NCBI GenBank assembly: GCA_024195585.1
Contig: SWBL01000049.1
Span: forward strand, 1 to 64,000
DNA: 64,000 bases
Origin: Aureobasidium sp. EXF-3400
Lineage: Eukaryota > Ascomycota > Dothideomycetes > Dothideales > Saccotheciaceae
Direction: 5' to 3'
Part shown: positions 32,843-44,306 of the stretch, one piece after another
Numbering within the stretch: position 1 is the stretch's first letter
Layout: each line of letters opens with the position of its first letter
Position numbers and translations under genes: made by a program
Notes under the pieces: model-generated
The model's input: only the letters and a program-made list of their open reading frames with translations
Database searches by the model: none
What the model was told of the DNA's origin: nothing

Positions 32843-33783
32843 GCAAGATCCTCGCTTAACGATTTATGTGGTAGATAGTTGTTAGTAAATTGTTTCGGTA
32901 GATGCGGTGGTAGGGCATGTAGTCTCTGCCCTCCACTGCCAAGCGATAATTACCGTCTGTCCAAGACTTTTATACGAAGATGTTCCGTCCTTTGGATGCT
33001 CGAGCTCGTGGATCATGTGAGCTTGATTTGATGCAGCAGCCTGATTTCGAGACACGTGAGAAGGCTTAGGGCTCAACAAGCATTGTTCAGAGCCTACCAC
33101 TTTAGATGCGTACAGAGTTCGGTGGGTGTTATAAATGTACCTTGCGCAAATCAACTTCCGGATCTGATTGCGGTAGGCATTGTGAAACATTAGGGCAGGG
33201 TTGCCACTCGCCTAGATGCACTCAATAACATCCGCTGTGTTTTGAGGACGGCCACTCCGATGTATGGCTATGCTTGGCAGCAAGGCTTCTTTTAGCTGGA
33301 AGCATCTCAAGAACAATTCTTCCATCGTGTTCCGTATCTCTTTTCGTTTCATGAAACACTACAGCCGCCATGCCCTAGAAACTAGGCGATGAGGAACGTC
33401 GGTTCGAAAAACACCGAACCTTCAAATCTATCAGTCCTGTGGAATAATTCGGATGGTACCCTGCCTAGATCAATCAATGCTTGTAGGGCCTTGGTTGAGT
33501 TTTTGTGGATAGACAATCAGATCGATGTTTCGAATATATATGCCGGTGGTGCTTGGTCAAGCTTGTCAGAAGTCGTTGTGGGGCGGCGTCGACAGCTCCC
33601 TGATCAGAGCGTTTCTGCAGACTCCTCTCCCGAGCCTTCGACATCGTTTCAGGCCTTGTGACGGTCACATCCGATTCCGAAATCATTGCAAAGTGCTTAT
33701 TGACGCGATATGAGCTCTATATTGCTGTTGAATTGTATGCGACGTGGTGCATTGACACACGGGTAGCCAGGCGCGAGACATAG

Positions 33784-33795
33784 CACGTCGACGTG
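33784..33795. promoter_or_regulatory. 12-bp palindrome CACGTCGACGTG
   Basis: A perfect palindrome with two ACGT cores, 171-182 bp before the polygalacturonase ATG. It could bind a bZIP or bHLH dimer; function inferred only. Confidence 0.35.
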
Positions 33796-33834
33796 CAATC
33801 TAGAAGGGCGAGCACGGAGAACGTTATAAGTATC

Positions 33835-33840
33835 GCTGTC
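33835..33840 (+). promoter_or_regulatory. TATA-like element of polygalacturonase gene
   Basis: TATAAG, about 130 bp before the ATG, followed by a CT-rich leader. Confidence 0.35.
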
Positions 33841-33965
33841 TTTTCTTCCACAATCGATTCCTCTCTCTCATCACTCACACTCTCTTTTCCATACCAATCC
33901 AACTCTCGAGCCGGTCTCGTCTTTACACTCTTTACTTCCTCAGTACTCTTTACCAAAAAGCAATC

Positions 33966-35129
33966 ATGGTTCAATTCTCTGGCCTCGCCGTCGCCGCTCT
34001 TATCAGCGGTGCCGCCTACGCTGCTCCCACCCTCCAGGAGCGTGGCAGCTGTACCTTCTCTGGATCTTCCGCTGCTGCCAACATCCTCAAGCAGAAGAAG
34101 TCTTGCACCAGCATCATCATCAACGCTGCTGTTGTCCCCGCTGGAACTACCCTTGACTTGACCGGCCTGGCTTCTGGCACCACCGTTACCTTCCAGGGAA
34201 CCACCACCTTTGGATACAAGGAGTGGGCTGGTCCTCTTGTTTCCGTCTCTGGCGACAAGATCACCGTCATTGGTGCTTCTGGCTCCGTCATTGACGGTCA
34301 GGGTAGCAGATGGTGGGACGGCAAGGGCACTAACGGTGGCAAGACCAAGCCCAAGTTCTTCGCCGCCCACAAGATGACCAACTCCAAGATCCAGAACATC
34401 AAGATCAAGGATTCGCCCGTCCAGATCTTCTCCATCAACAACTCTCAGCAGCTTGCTCTTACCGGCATTACCGTCGACAACTCAGCTGGTGACGGTGAAA
34501 ACAAGGGCCACAACACAGACGCGTTCGATATCGGCTCCAGCAGTGGAATTACCATTAGTGGCGCCAATATTCACAACCAGGTCAGTCGATAATATTTCGC
34601 TTCATTGAACAGTCGATACTAAAATATATCTCAGGACGACTGTGTCGCTGTCAACTCTGGTACTGACATCACTGTCTCTGGCTCCACCTGCACTGGTGGT
34701 CACGGTCTCTCCATCGGTTCCGTCGGTGGTCGTGACGACAACACCGTCTCCAACGTCAAGTTCTTGAACAACAAGGTTACCAACTCTCAGAACGGTCTCC
34801 GTATCAAGACCGTCTACGGCGCTACTGGCAAGGTTTCTGGCGTTACTTACTCTGGCAACGTCCTCTCAGGAATCTCCAAGTACGGTGTTGTTATCGAGCA
34901 GGACTACCAGAACGGCTCCCCCACTGGCAAGCCCACTGCTGGCGTCCCTATCACCGGCCTTACCATGACTGATAACACTGTCGGTGTCACCAGCGCTGGC
35001 ACTAACACCTACATTCTCTGTGCCTCGGGTGCTTGCTCCGGCTGGAAGTGGTCTGGCAACAAGATTTCCGGTGGCAAGAAGTCCGCCAAGTGCTCTGGTA
35101 TCCCCAGCGGCTCTGGCGCCAGCTGCTAA
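33966..35129 (+). CDS. Secreted GH28 endopolygalacturonase
   Basis: Exons 33966-34580 and 34635-35129 (54-bp intron) give 369 residues. The signal peptide is [20 protein letters not shown], followed by a short propeptide ending near ER. All GH28 catalytic elements are intact: HNTDAFD (Asp185), DDC (Asp206, Asp207), GGHGLSIGS (His228) and RIK (Arg261, Lys263). The spacing matches characterised fungal endo-enzymes. It hydrolyses alpha-1,4 links in homogalacturonan, so it acts on plant pectin outside the cell. Codon use is strongly biased to C-ending codons, consistent with high expression. It sits 1.1 kb after a secreted beta-glucosidase. Confidence 0.96.
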
Positions 35130-35527
35130 GTGTCTTGACATTCAGCAACCAGCATAACAAGCAATAACAAGGAGATGCATCTGGCAGTTGAGCGGATGAA
35201 CCATACTTTCTTTTCGATCTTTCTTATCATCAATATATAATTTCTTGAATACTCAAAAAGATTGACCGACCACATCTTTCTGGTACACCTTTCGTACACT
35301 CACCACTCTGTCTGAACGAAGGCTTCCAGCAACACGTTACAAGTATCATGTGGTGGTGAAGTTAATCAAAACTATCAAACCCGAGAAACTGAGCAAGCGG
35401 GCTATCTCAAGGAGAGCGAGCCAGATCATAAGAACACATTTCGATCTCTAGTACACAGCTTCCTACCTCTTCGTTGAGCGCATCACTAACACCATACAGC
35501 CGAGAAGACAGGCAGCGCTCCAGGCTG
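35130..35527. other. Intergenic
   Basis: 3' flank of the polygalacturonase gene and upstream region of the decayed zinc-finger gene. A CTAAC...ACAG motif at about 35488-35500 could be a relic 3' splice site of an upstream exon I cannot find. Confidence 0.4.
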
Positions 35528-38088
35528 ATGTCTCACAACCACCAGGGCCACCGCCGTGGCAATCACCATCATGAAACATCCGAGTCCGAGTCTCTCTCTA
35601 CAGACCTCCCTCCGCCTCGTAACAAGCATGCCCCCTCAAAGCGCAAACGTCGCCATCACACCAGAAAGCCCGCTCGCAGCGATGAGAAGAGTGGGAGCAG
35701 CGAGAGCAGCCAGAGCTCTGACGAAGCACATTCCCCTCGCAAGTCACAAGCATCCTCGAAGCGTAGCCGTCAGCATCACAGCAGGAAGCCTGCCCGCAGC
35801 CATGAGAGCAGTGAGAGCAGCCAGGGCTTGGATGAAGCACATTCCCCTCGAAAGTCACAGGTCTCCTCGAAGCCTAGACATGGCGACCTTACAGGGCTAC
35901 GGATTCCGCAGAAGTCGTTCCGTGACACTTTACGTGAGATTGAGGGCCGCATATTCTCTGGTCATGGAGAAGATCGCTTAGTCCAAAGACATGGCCGTTT
36001 CTCAACAAGTAAGATCGGGCGGAGGTCTTTTCATGACACATTACGCGAGATCGAGGGCTGGACATTCCCTATCTCTCGTGGCAAAGACAGTTTGACAGTC
36101 AAGACACCTTCGGTTGGGAAGCGCAAGGCCAAGCATCTCACTTCATACGACGACAGCCTTCTACCGCCTGCCGATACACCTATCAACACGCCACTCAGCA
36201 AGCACCAGAAGCCTGTGTCCAGTCGTTCTACCGAGGAACCCGCCTCGCACAACGACACCTCACTCAGCAAGCACCAAAGGCCTCGCTCTGGTGATTCTGG
36301 AAATGATGCTACCCTCATCACCAATACGTCAGTCGGCAAGGAGCAAAAGTCTCGCTCTGATCATTCTACAGATAATGCTACCCCGATCACCATGACGTTA
36401 TTCGGCAAGGAGCCAAAGACTCGATCTGCATGTCTTACAAAAGAAGTTGCCCCGATCACTACCACGTCAGCCGGCAAGGGGTCAAAGAATCAGCTACCCT
36501 ACTCAACTCCCATGAGGGCAAGACACCCACACCAGAACCACTCGCTCTCACTCGACCCAAGGGATCTAGGCCCAAGATTGGCCACTATGGCGTTGAGCAC
36601 ATGTCTGTTGGTGATAAGGAAAGCGACTTTACTCTACAAGACATAGATTATGTCGAGACCGAGGATTCCGCTGAACTGGAGGGCTTTGCTGAACTTGAGG
36701 ATTCCGCTGAATTTGAGGACTTTGAGCAGATCAGGGACACCGTCCAGACAGAGGATTTCGCTAAGATCGGGGTCTCTGCTATGACCGATGATTCTAGTGA
36801 GATGGAATACAACAATGAGCTTCCTGCGTCGTGCTTCTCTGGGCAATGCAACGCATCGACACTCCCACTGGAGTCCTGGATATACATTTGCGGGTTTCAA
36901 GGCTGCACGCATCATTATGCCTCGCTGTCACAACCAACTCGTTCCGTTCATTGGAATAAGGAACACGCCGATGCATGCTACGAAGCCCAAGATACTACGC
37001 AATGGACGGACAACCCTCGTGCAGATGTCGTCGAGCACTTCAGAGCCCCACTCGACGATGGCGATACGTCTATCGATGTCCTGCGTTACAAGTTTGCTGG
37101 CTAGACTAGCCTTCCCTTGCCTAAAGGCACCCACGGAAATGCACCGAAGAAAACTCAAAAGGATCATCTTAATCAGTGGAGTCATGCTCTCCATCATCTC
37201 TCGTTACCTACTCCATACGAAGGTCGAGACTTAGTCGTCTACAATGTAGCATGCCAAAAGAACGGAGGTGCAGTAAACATACTATCCCAGATTGTGAAGG
37301 GACAAGAGTTAGAGGTGCTTCTCCAGGTACCTTGCAATGACGAGTATGATGTCGAATGGCATGTCTACAAGGCAGACTCTGCTCCCATCGACGATCAGGT
37401 CTCAAAAGAGGACATCAAGACATACAAAGCCGTCCTCGGATCCAGGTTATTCCGTGGTCACGGCTCAGACAAAGAGCTTTAGTATAAGAGGGCATCTCAG
37501 CTTACCAACGATGGAGGAGCTGCAACATTTGCTTGTCCTGATCCTTACTGTAAGGATACCATCGATTCCGCGGTCCCTGTATATGGCTTCTACAAACACC
37601 TGGAGCACCCGAAACACCAGCAGTACTTCGCAGCGACAGATCTATCATGCGATTTCAATCGTGGTCGCGGCTTTCGTGACGAATGGTACAGGTTCGTCCA
37701 CTAGAACTCCGGCGGCTGCAGCGAGATGGCCAAGCTCGCGCCTGTGATGGCCTTCGTCTGACCTTCCAAGTATGTCAACAGAGGGGACCGTCATGACTCT
37801 TGTGACTTCAAAGATACCAAGACCTTCAAGGTACAGGACAAGACCATGGATCATTAGGATGAAAAACACGCCAAAGCAGCCTACAAAGTAGCTGATCACA
37901 AATGTTCAGACTGTGAACTCGGCTTTATTTCAAAGGACGTGTACGCTGCTCACTTCGAAAGGGCGTATGGAGATTGAACAACTCATAGTGACGAACATGT
38001 CAAGGTCCTCAACAGTAAGCGGCTTGATCACCATTATTTGTTCGATGTTTGCAGCCTCCCCATGTGCAAAGATATGTCACGCGTATAG
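35528..38088 (+). pseudogene. Decayed repeat-rich C2H2 zinc-finger gene
   Basis: An open frame from the ATG at 35528 encodes a basic Ser/Arg-rich region with internal duplications (KPARS...SSDEAHSPRKSQ twice; SFRDTLREIEG and SFHDTLREIEG; then four or five SLSKHQ/SVGKEQ-type units). Near 36480-36540 the sensible frame shifts by one. It continues through an acidic repeat and finger-like YICGFQGCTHHYASLS...HW..EH, then across stops at 37102, 37480, 37702, 37759, 37855, 37975 and 38086, all in one frame. Cys/His pairs persist past the stops (ACPDPYCKDT...H..H, CSDCELGFISKDVYAAHFER). This looks like a multi-finger protein gene inactivated by substitutions and one indel. The part up to 37104 might still be expressed. 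Confidence 0.72.
35640..35875 (+). repeat. Internal tandem duplication (~39-aa unit, two copies)
   Basis: Two consecutive copies share KPARS, SSESSQ, DEAHSPRKSQ and SSK elements at matching spacing; the DNA of the units is also similar, suggesting a fairly recent duplication. Confidence 0.65.
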
Positions 38089-38610
38089 CTATAGAAATGC
38101 ACAGTCCCTTCAGCAGATAGGGAGTATCCACTGAGAGTCATGATGTGATCGACTCTCTACGGACTCTAATACCTTCTGGAAAGAACTGTGCGTTTTGACG
38201 GCTCTAGCGGCTTTTGTGTGCTGTCGTGAGAGTGAGTGGGAGTGACAAAATTTGGTAAATGAGGAGGAGGCTTCTTCGGTGAGTGCACTGGCGCATAGCC
38301 GCTTCGGCGATGCTGCTTGAGATCGATTCCTGCCCGACAGTTCGGTGCGTTGACAGGTCGCCTGCATATTCGTCTCCTGCCACCTCACATCGTGTCTCTT
38401 TGCTCGGAGTCTACTCCGAAGCAAATACTTACATTGCCATTTGTCTGCCGACTCCGACGAGAGATCGATGATAAGGTGGCAGAGAAAATGCCAAGCCTCG
38501 GCACACCGTCCAAACCTTACGCGCCACTTACTCTACGAGCGCATCTTTGACTTTGACATCACACCTTTCCAAATGCTCGATTATACTTCTTCTCGATCTC
38601 CATTTCCATA
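38089..38610. other. Intergenic
   Basis: Upstream region of the SET-domain gene. No gene seen. Confidence 0.45.
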
Positions 38611-40723
38611 ATGAATTTCGATTCGAGTGTACTGGACAAGCTGTCGGCTAACATCGCCAGAGCGATTGTGCAACAAATTGCGACCGTCAGCGCGTCGTCA
38701 GCACAAGCTTCACCCGCAGCGTGTAAGCTCGACTTGAAGGGCTATATTGATGGTGATGTTTCGTCATCTATTGATTTTGTAAAGACCCATACCATTTTTA
38801 TACGGAGAACACTCCGGTGAATTGAAGTCATTATTTGCTGACTTGTTGTCTATACAGGGCAGTTTTGACATTTTGCCACTGATTGAGAGCGGGAAGGGTG
38901 CTTTTGCGACTGCTACGGACACAGCTCTTGAATCTTCAATTGAAAGAAGGCAGGATGAACAAGCTCATGCTGGTAGCGAGGTAGCGCTGTCTGAGGAACA
39001 TGTCCCTAGAAGGAGTAATCGGCCACGACGTGCATTAAACAATGACTCCGACTCGGAAACATCGAAACGGCGGAAAATCACAGGAGGACTGAGACTACAA
39101 CGACCAACCGGATCGGCAAATCAGAGCATGTCTCCCGAAGCCGAAGAAAGCGAGCAGGCCCCTGTTCGGCGTCTACAGGCAGATGTTCGCGAGAAACCAC
39201 AGAGACGCACTGCACGCGATGAACCGGCTTTGCGTCCTTCAACGTTAAGCAAGCTCATTGTGGGTATCTGGGAGCAGGTGTTTAGTAGCATGAGTTTTGA
39301 TATCGGCGTCGTCTCTAGTGAGTGGCGCACCACTGGATTCCAGGCCCATCGATCACTCATCACGGATATGACACAAGAAGGTCAACCACCTAGTGCGGTA
39401 CAAGTGCCACCAGCTACAGCGCCAGAAAGGACGTTTACCCGGATGAATTTGTTATGTCGAAAGATTAGTCAAGCCAGTAGATGCTCGCGAGCACTCGAAG
39501 TTGTGGTTCAGGCTTCATGGATCGAGCATTTCGACCGGCAGGTGCAGGAGATTGCAAAGGAGAATCCTCAGCTATCGGCTACCAAGGCGAGGATGAAAGC
39601 ACTTGCGCAAGCGTGTTCCGAAATCGGTTGGAGTGAGAAGGAAATTCGCAACAAGATGTGAGTACATTGTATCTCATGTTGCCAATCAATACTAAAGAAT
39701 GTTCTCTCAGGGCCATATGGCGCGGCTACAAAGAAATCAAAGACCATGGAGGATGGGCATGTCTGGTCTTCGCTGGTATGGGCATCTACAGATTCTGCAA
39801 GTATCGCATCGGCTTCGACCCAGAGTCCATGGCGATCCTCAGACGGACGCGCGCCAGGTTCGAAGTGGCTGCCGATACACTGGTTCGTTTGCAAACACAT
39901 TCCTGCACATTGATCCCCGAATCATCACTGACACCCGATAAAGCACCCATACTGGCGAGACATGCTAGCAATCGTCGGCGACAATTCTTCCCGCGTCTAC
40001 ACCGGCCACCCTCACGACTGGGTCGTTTCCGATCACGACGATCCAGTCCCTCTTAAACAAACCTACCTTCAATACGACCCACAATTCTCCTTCACACATC
40101 TCGACTCCTCTATCGTAGACCCCTACGCCTTTGGCGCCAATGATCCCCGCCAAATCGCCGTGACCGCACAACAAGCCGCCCACATCTGTGCCGTGTGCGC
40201 AGAAAAGCAATCCGAAGATGTCACGGAAAACACCTGTCGCTGTTTCCCAAATCTTTTTGGCAGTGAGCATTTACCCATGGCACCTGTGCAGATTTTTCGC
40301 ACGAAAAACGGTCGCAATAATGGATTAATGGCTTGCTGTCCTTTCGAACGCGGCGTCGCAATCGGAGAGTTCACCGGCCTCATCACCAAAGGACTCGAAG
40401 GCATGGATGTCATGCAAGCCGAAGCCGAACAACGCTATCAAATCTACCAAGGACGCGAAGGCAACTACACTCGTTTTGTAAACCACTCTTGCCGACCCAA
40501 TTCACAATTTCAACGATTTGTCTGGTTGGGTGGTCAACGCATTATTCTGGTGAGTAGAGGTATTGAGGCTGGTCAAGAAATCACTGTGGATTATTCGGAT
40601 GCTTATTGGAGGAATTTGCCCAAAACTTGTTTGTGTCAGGAGAGTTGTTGTAGGTTTAAGGATAGGGAGAGGGGGCAGCAGCAGCAGCCGAGGGTTGTGA
40701 CTGCGAGTCCGTCTGCTACGTGA
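38611..40723 (+). CDS. SET-domain protein, putative lysine methyltransferase
   Basis: Exons 38611-38778, 38858-39657, 39711-39882 and 39944-40723 (introns of 79, 53 and 61 bp) give 639 residues. The N-terminal half is a nuclear-looking basic/acidic linker (RRSNRPRRALN, SKRRKITGG). It is followed by a conserved helical block (MAIWRGYKEIKDHGGWACLV, GMGIYRFCKYRIGFD). The C-terminal SET domain starts near VQIFRTKNGRNNGLMACCPF, continues GVAIGEFTG, has the catalytic FVNHSCRPNSQFQRF and GQEITVDYSDAYW, and ends with a post-SET-like zinc motif CLCQESCCRF. SET enzymes methylate histone or other lysines; the target here is unknown. Confidence 0.85.
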
Positions 40724-40823
40724 GAAGGAAAGAAGATGTGATATCTCAGTCCTGTGGATGCCATCGATCAAAACTTGTTGTTGAAGACTGTTGCTCAATC
40801 CCAAGTACTCGTCTTCCTTCCAT

Positions 40824-41643
40824 TCACCTATACCCTGCCAGAGATTGTTCCAGGACCTTTCTCGCTCTCCCAGCAACCTCTCTCGCCTGATCTTCGTACT
40901 CTGCATCCTTCTCGATACCCTCAAGTCTCTTGCTCCAGAACATCCACCTCTCCTGCGAGAACCCTGACTTCTCCTGATCCCATAGCTCACCTCTAACTCC
41001 AGCATCCTTGATCTCCGCTTTCATGAGCTTCTCAGCAGCTAATCGCAACCAATCGTATACGATCAACACATCCATTGTACGAGTAGTAGCGCACGGCTCT
41101 GCTGTCTCTAAAGCTTGTGTAAAAGCTATCAAAGCTTGATATGAGCAATCGCTTATCCCGTCACGGGTAAGTCGTGCCATGAAAGCGTTTAAGTTATGCA
41201 GGTGAGTGCGTTTGACTTTGTTTTCTGGTGTGTCTATGTGTAGACGGCAGAGATCTTGCGCGCCTGATTTCAAGGAGGGACTCTTGTCAGTGGTGTTTCA
41301 TTCATCGGCTATTTTGTGTAATGCTCTTACCTGTTGCCTCTATCAACATATAAGAACCAGTACGAAATATATTCTGCCATTGAGGTTGCTCCTCCCTTTC
41401 CGGAAGATCTCTGATTGCCTTGATTATCTTAACAAGTCGATCTTGAGAAATGTGGTTGGCTGGAAGATATTTGCTGGTATAGATACAAAAGGCTAGGGAT
41501 ATTTCTTTTGCTATATCTTGGGCGGATGTTGTGGTAGAGTGAGGTAGGAAAGATAGAATACTGGTTTTTATTTTGGAGTCTGCTTCATCGTCCCATTTGT
41601 GGGCGAGGTCGAGGGATAGAGGATAGGTGTCCAAAGACTCCAT
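40824..41643 (-). CDS. DUF3632-like fungal protein, 250 aa
   Basis: Exons 41643-41331 and 41263-40824 (67-bp intron, GTAAGA...ATCAG) join in frame at EATGAQDLCRLHID. The protein is all-helical in character: AQDIAKEISLAFCIYTSKYL, WQNIFRTGSYMLIEAT, LHNLNAFMARLTRDGISDCS, VYDWLRLAAEKLMKAEI and a final ARKVLEQSLAGYR. The layout and the LNAFMARLT segment resemble the fungal DUF3632 family, whose function is unknown. There is no signal peptide. Its stop lies 100 bp from the convergent SET-domain gene. The family assignment is from memory of the pattern, not a search. Confidence 0.65.
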
Positions 41644-41788
41644 GTTGGAGATGTTGAAGAAGTAGCGATGGTGTACTTGTTCAATGCGTCTGGTGTTTTC
41701 CTCATAGATACTACGTCACTGAATCCTTCGATCTACAAGCCTTTTGCACATTTATGTGGGTCTGTTCTATTATTATGAACAAAGGTTC

Positions 41789-43402
41789 TCAAAGAACATA
41801 CACAAAACCCAGTGCTTGATCTCCATTTTTGCCATTGTCCTCAATACCCTGTGCTCTCAACTTCTCCTTCTCCAAATTTCTACGTCTGAGAACCCACCAC
41901 ACAACTACCACACCGCCAAGCGCCAATGTCTCCATACCAGCACTAACAGCATTTCCCATAAGATATCTCGGCCCATCAACACTCGGATAGATATTCGACG
42001 ACACGATACCCGAGACATTGGCAAGTGAGACAAAGAACGGCATAGCCATACTGCGTTTATAGTCTGGAGCGAGGTTAGTCGAGATCCATGTGAGAATCAA
42101 GCAGTTGTAGCTGTAGATGCCACCGCCGCAGAGGAACATGGCGAAGTAACCAGCAGCATGGCTCGCTGTACCGCAGGCGATGATATAACCGATGATTGGG
42201 GCGACTGGGAGGATGGCTAGAACAGCTGCTCTTTTCTTCAGACGGTCGGATGTGAATGTTGCGGTGATGAGGGTGAGGGTAGCGAAGATATAGACAGGGA
42301 TAGTTAGGTAGTTTGCTTGCAACGAGGTATATCTATTGACGAAAATCAGTCGGCTAGTCCCAGCAAAGTAGAAATATCACTTACCCAAGTCCTTTGATGA
42401 TAGTTGGAAGGAAGGTACCGAAGCCGAAGAGAGCGATGGAAGCGGAGAAGAAGCTAGCCGACGCAATGTAGATGATCGGATCTGTGAATGCAACACGGAC
42501 ATGAGACCAAGAGAATTCTTCCGTGCCTCTGGTGACAAGATTACGTTGTTTTCTCGCAACCATGATGGCTTTTTCTTCGGCGTTCAAGAACCACGCCGTC
42601 TCGGCATCCTTGGGTAGCAGAGCCCAGCATATTCCACACAGGACAATTGAAATGGCTCCTTCCACGATGAACAACCATCGAAATGATTCAAGTCCATGTC
42701 TCGTGCCCATGCTCTCGATTCCATACTATTCTCGTTAGTGAATCACAGAAGGCTTCCAGAGCAGCAACAGCTTACAGCGATCAATCCTCCAAAAGCACCT
42801 GAGAGGCAATTGCATCCATAGATAATAGCGACTCTCTTACTCTGCCTTTCCCTCTCCCAAATCGTACTTATGATAAACACTACCGATGGTACCAAGCCGG
42901 CCTCAAAAGCTCCGAGCAACACTCTTACAGCAATAGCTTGGGTGTAATTCTGGATGAAGCCGGTGGCAAGAGTGATGACCGACCAAGCGATCATAGCGAT
43001 ACCAAGAACATGGTTTGCGCCGAAACGTTTGACAGCCATGGTCCAAGGAATTTCAAATAACACGTAGAACGGATAGAACAGAGTCGAAATCGTGTTGAAC
43101 TGGTTTCCGACCAGACCGATACCTGACAGTGTTTGTTAGATACTTGGCTTGTATAACTCATTGTACTCTTGCTTACCCTTCTCAAAGCCAAAGACCTTTG
43201 CATTCCCGAGATTTGATCTGTCCAGATAGGCGACCAAGAGAATGACGGCGAGAGGTGGCAGTAGAAACTTGTCGAATTTCCTTAGCACCTTCTTTTCTGC
43301 CTCAGTACCATAGCTCAAGTCATGAACCTCGCCAATCGAGGAGTCGGATTTCTCGTCTGGTAGTGCGGTGGCTTGAAAGGCGTGCTTCTGTTCGAGCGAC
43401 AT
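41789..43402 (-). CDS. MFS transporter, DAL5/allantoate permease type
   Basis: Exons 43402-43177, 43122-42776, 42725-42385 and 42332-41789 (introns of 54, 50 and 52 bp) give 485 residues, about twelve membrane helices. Anion:cation symporter family signatures are present: KFDKFLLPPLAVILLVAYLD, RSNLGNAKVFGFEKGIGLVG, NTISTLFYPFYVLFEIPW, GAFEAGLVPSVVFIIS and RWLFIVEGAISIVLCG. Relatives import allantoate, vitamins or small organic anions; the substrate here is unknown. The promoter region contains a four-unit 10-bp direct repeat about 390-420 bp upstream. Confidence 0.9.
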
Positions 43403-44306
43403 GGCTGCAGTAGACTGGCGTCAAAGTTCGAGATCCGAACACAGGAGCAGTTGATGCTTATGGGGCAGATTCATGCTGTTGATGTATTGAGACTAGATTT
43501 GGGGTAGGACTCCGATTTCACCCTACATTTGATAAGAGAGAGGACATAGCCCTCATTAGAAGCTGCCGCTTCGCTCTTAGCTGCTTAAGTGGACGAGATA
43601 AGGAGGGCGGGCGGCATGCAACTGCCTACAACACGGTTGAGACATCTTGGCTGACCACTTGGTGAGCCAAAAAGTGCTTGATTGGGCACTCTGAGCCTCA
43701 ACAATGAAGAAGTAGAAGGAAGATGATGTGATGTCAAGATTGCAGGAAGGCAAAGATTAGGGAGCCGCAACGGCAAGACATACATGTTTATGCACGTTTA
43801 TGCAGTAATATGCATACGTATGCTCGACGTCTGGGCGAGATAGGCAGTTGCGTTTTGGCCTATCGCCCTATGTGATTGCGCTTTCCTATCTGGAACAAAC
43901 AATATCCACCCAAAGCGTTGTTTTGTTTCACTCAACCATTGGAGTGCTCAGTGAGTTCAGGATGCAAAGATTGTGGCAAGAAAATGTTCAGTGTAAATTA
44001 TATTGATTATGATTATATTGTCTTCTAGAGACAATGTTAAAGTAGTTATGTACATACAACCTGTTGTATATAAACAAGAAAGTAGTTGAAGAAATATAGG
44101 GCACTGCCCAAAGACTGTCTCTAAGATCATCAAGATCCTCATCCTTTCATTAGATAGTCATTCTTCTATCGTGTATTTTTGTTTTTCTGTTTGTTCAGTG
44201 AGCCCGAAAGTTCTTGCTTTTTTGTCCTCCTCTTTCTGAATAGATGGTTGGCCCTGCCGTTATCATTATGACATGTAAAGAAGATATGAGAAGAAACACA
44301 AGGTGC
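43403..44306. other. Intergenic, 0.9 kb
   Basis: Upstream of the DAL5-type transporter and downstream of the DUF1996-WSC gene. It contains the 10-bp repeat array; the right half is AT-rich 3' UTR. No gene seen. Confidence 0.5.
43784..43823 (+). repeat. 10-bp direct repeat, four units
   Basis: ATGTTTATGC, ACGTTTATGC, AGTAATATGC, ATACGTATGC in direct succession; each ends TATGC. The period equals about one helical turn, so repeated sites would face the same side of the DNA. Possibly a regulator-binding array for the transporter gene. Confidence 0.7.

Larger units (their letters stand above)
32843..33965. promoter_or_regulatory. Intergenic / promoter of polygalacturonase gene
   Basis: A 1.1-kb gap with no convincing gene. 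It holds a 6-bp stem inverted repeat (GGTTCG...CGAACC near 33403-33422), a 12-bp palindrome and a TATA-like element before the GH28 start. Confidence 0.5.

Noticed and set aside
35528..38088. Stop-codon reassignment or programmed readthrough to explain the in-frame stops
   Set aside because: Both TAG and TGA occur and a separate frameshift is needed; all other genes here end at ordinary stops, so decay is simpler.
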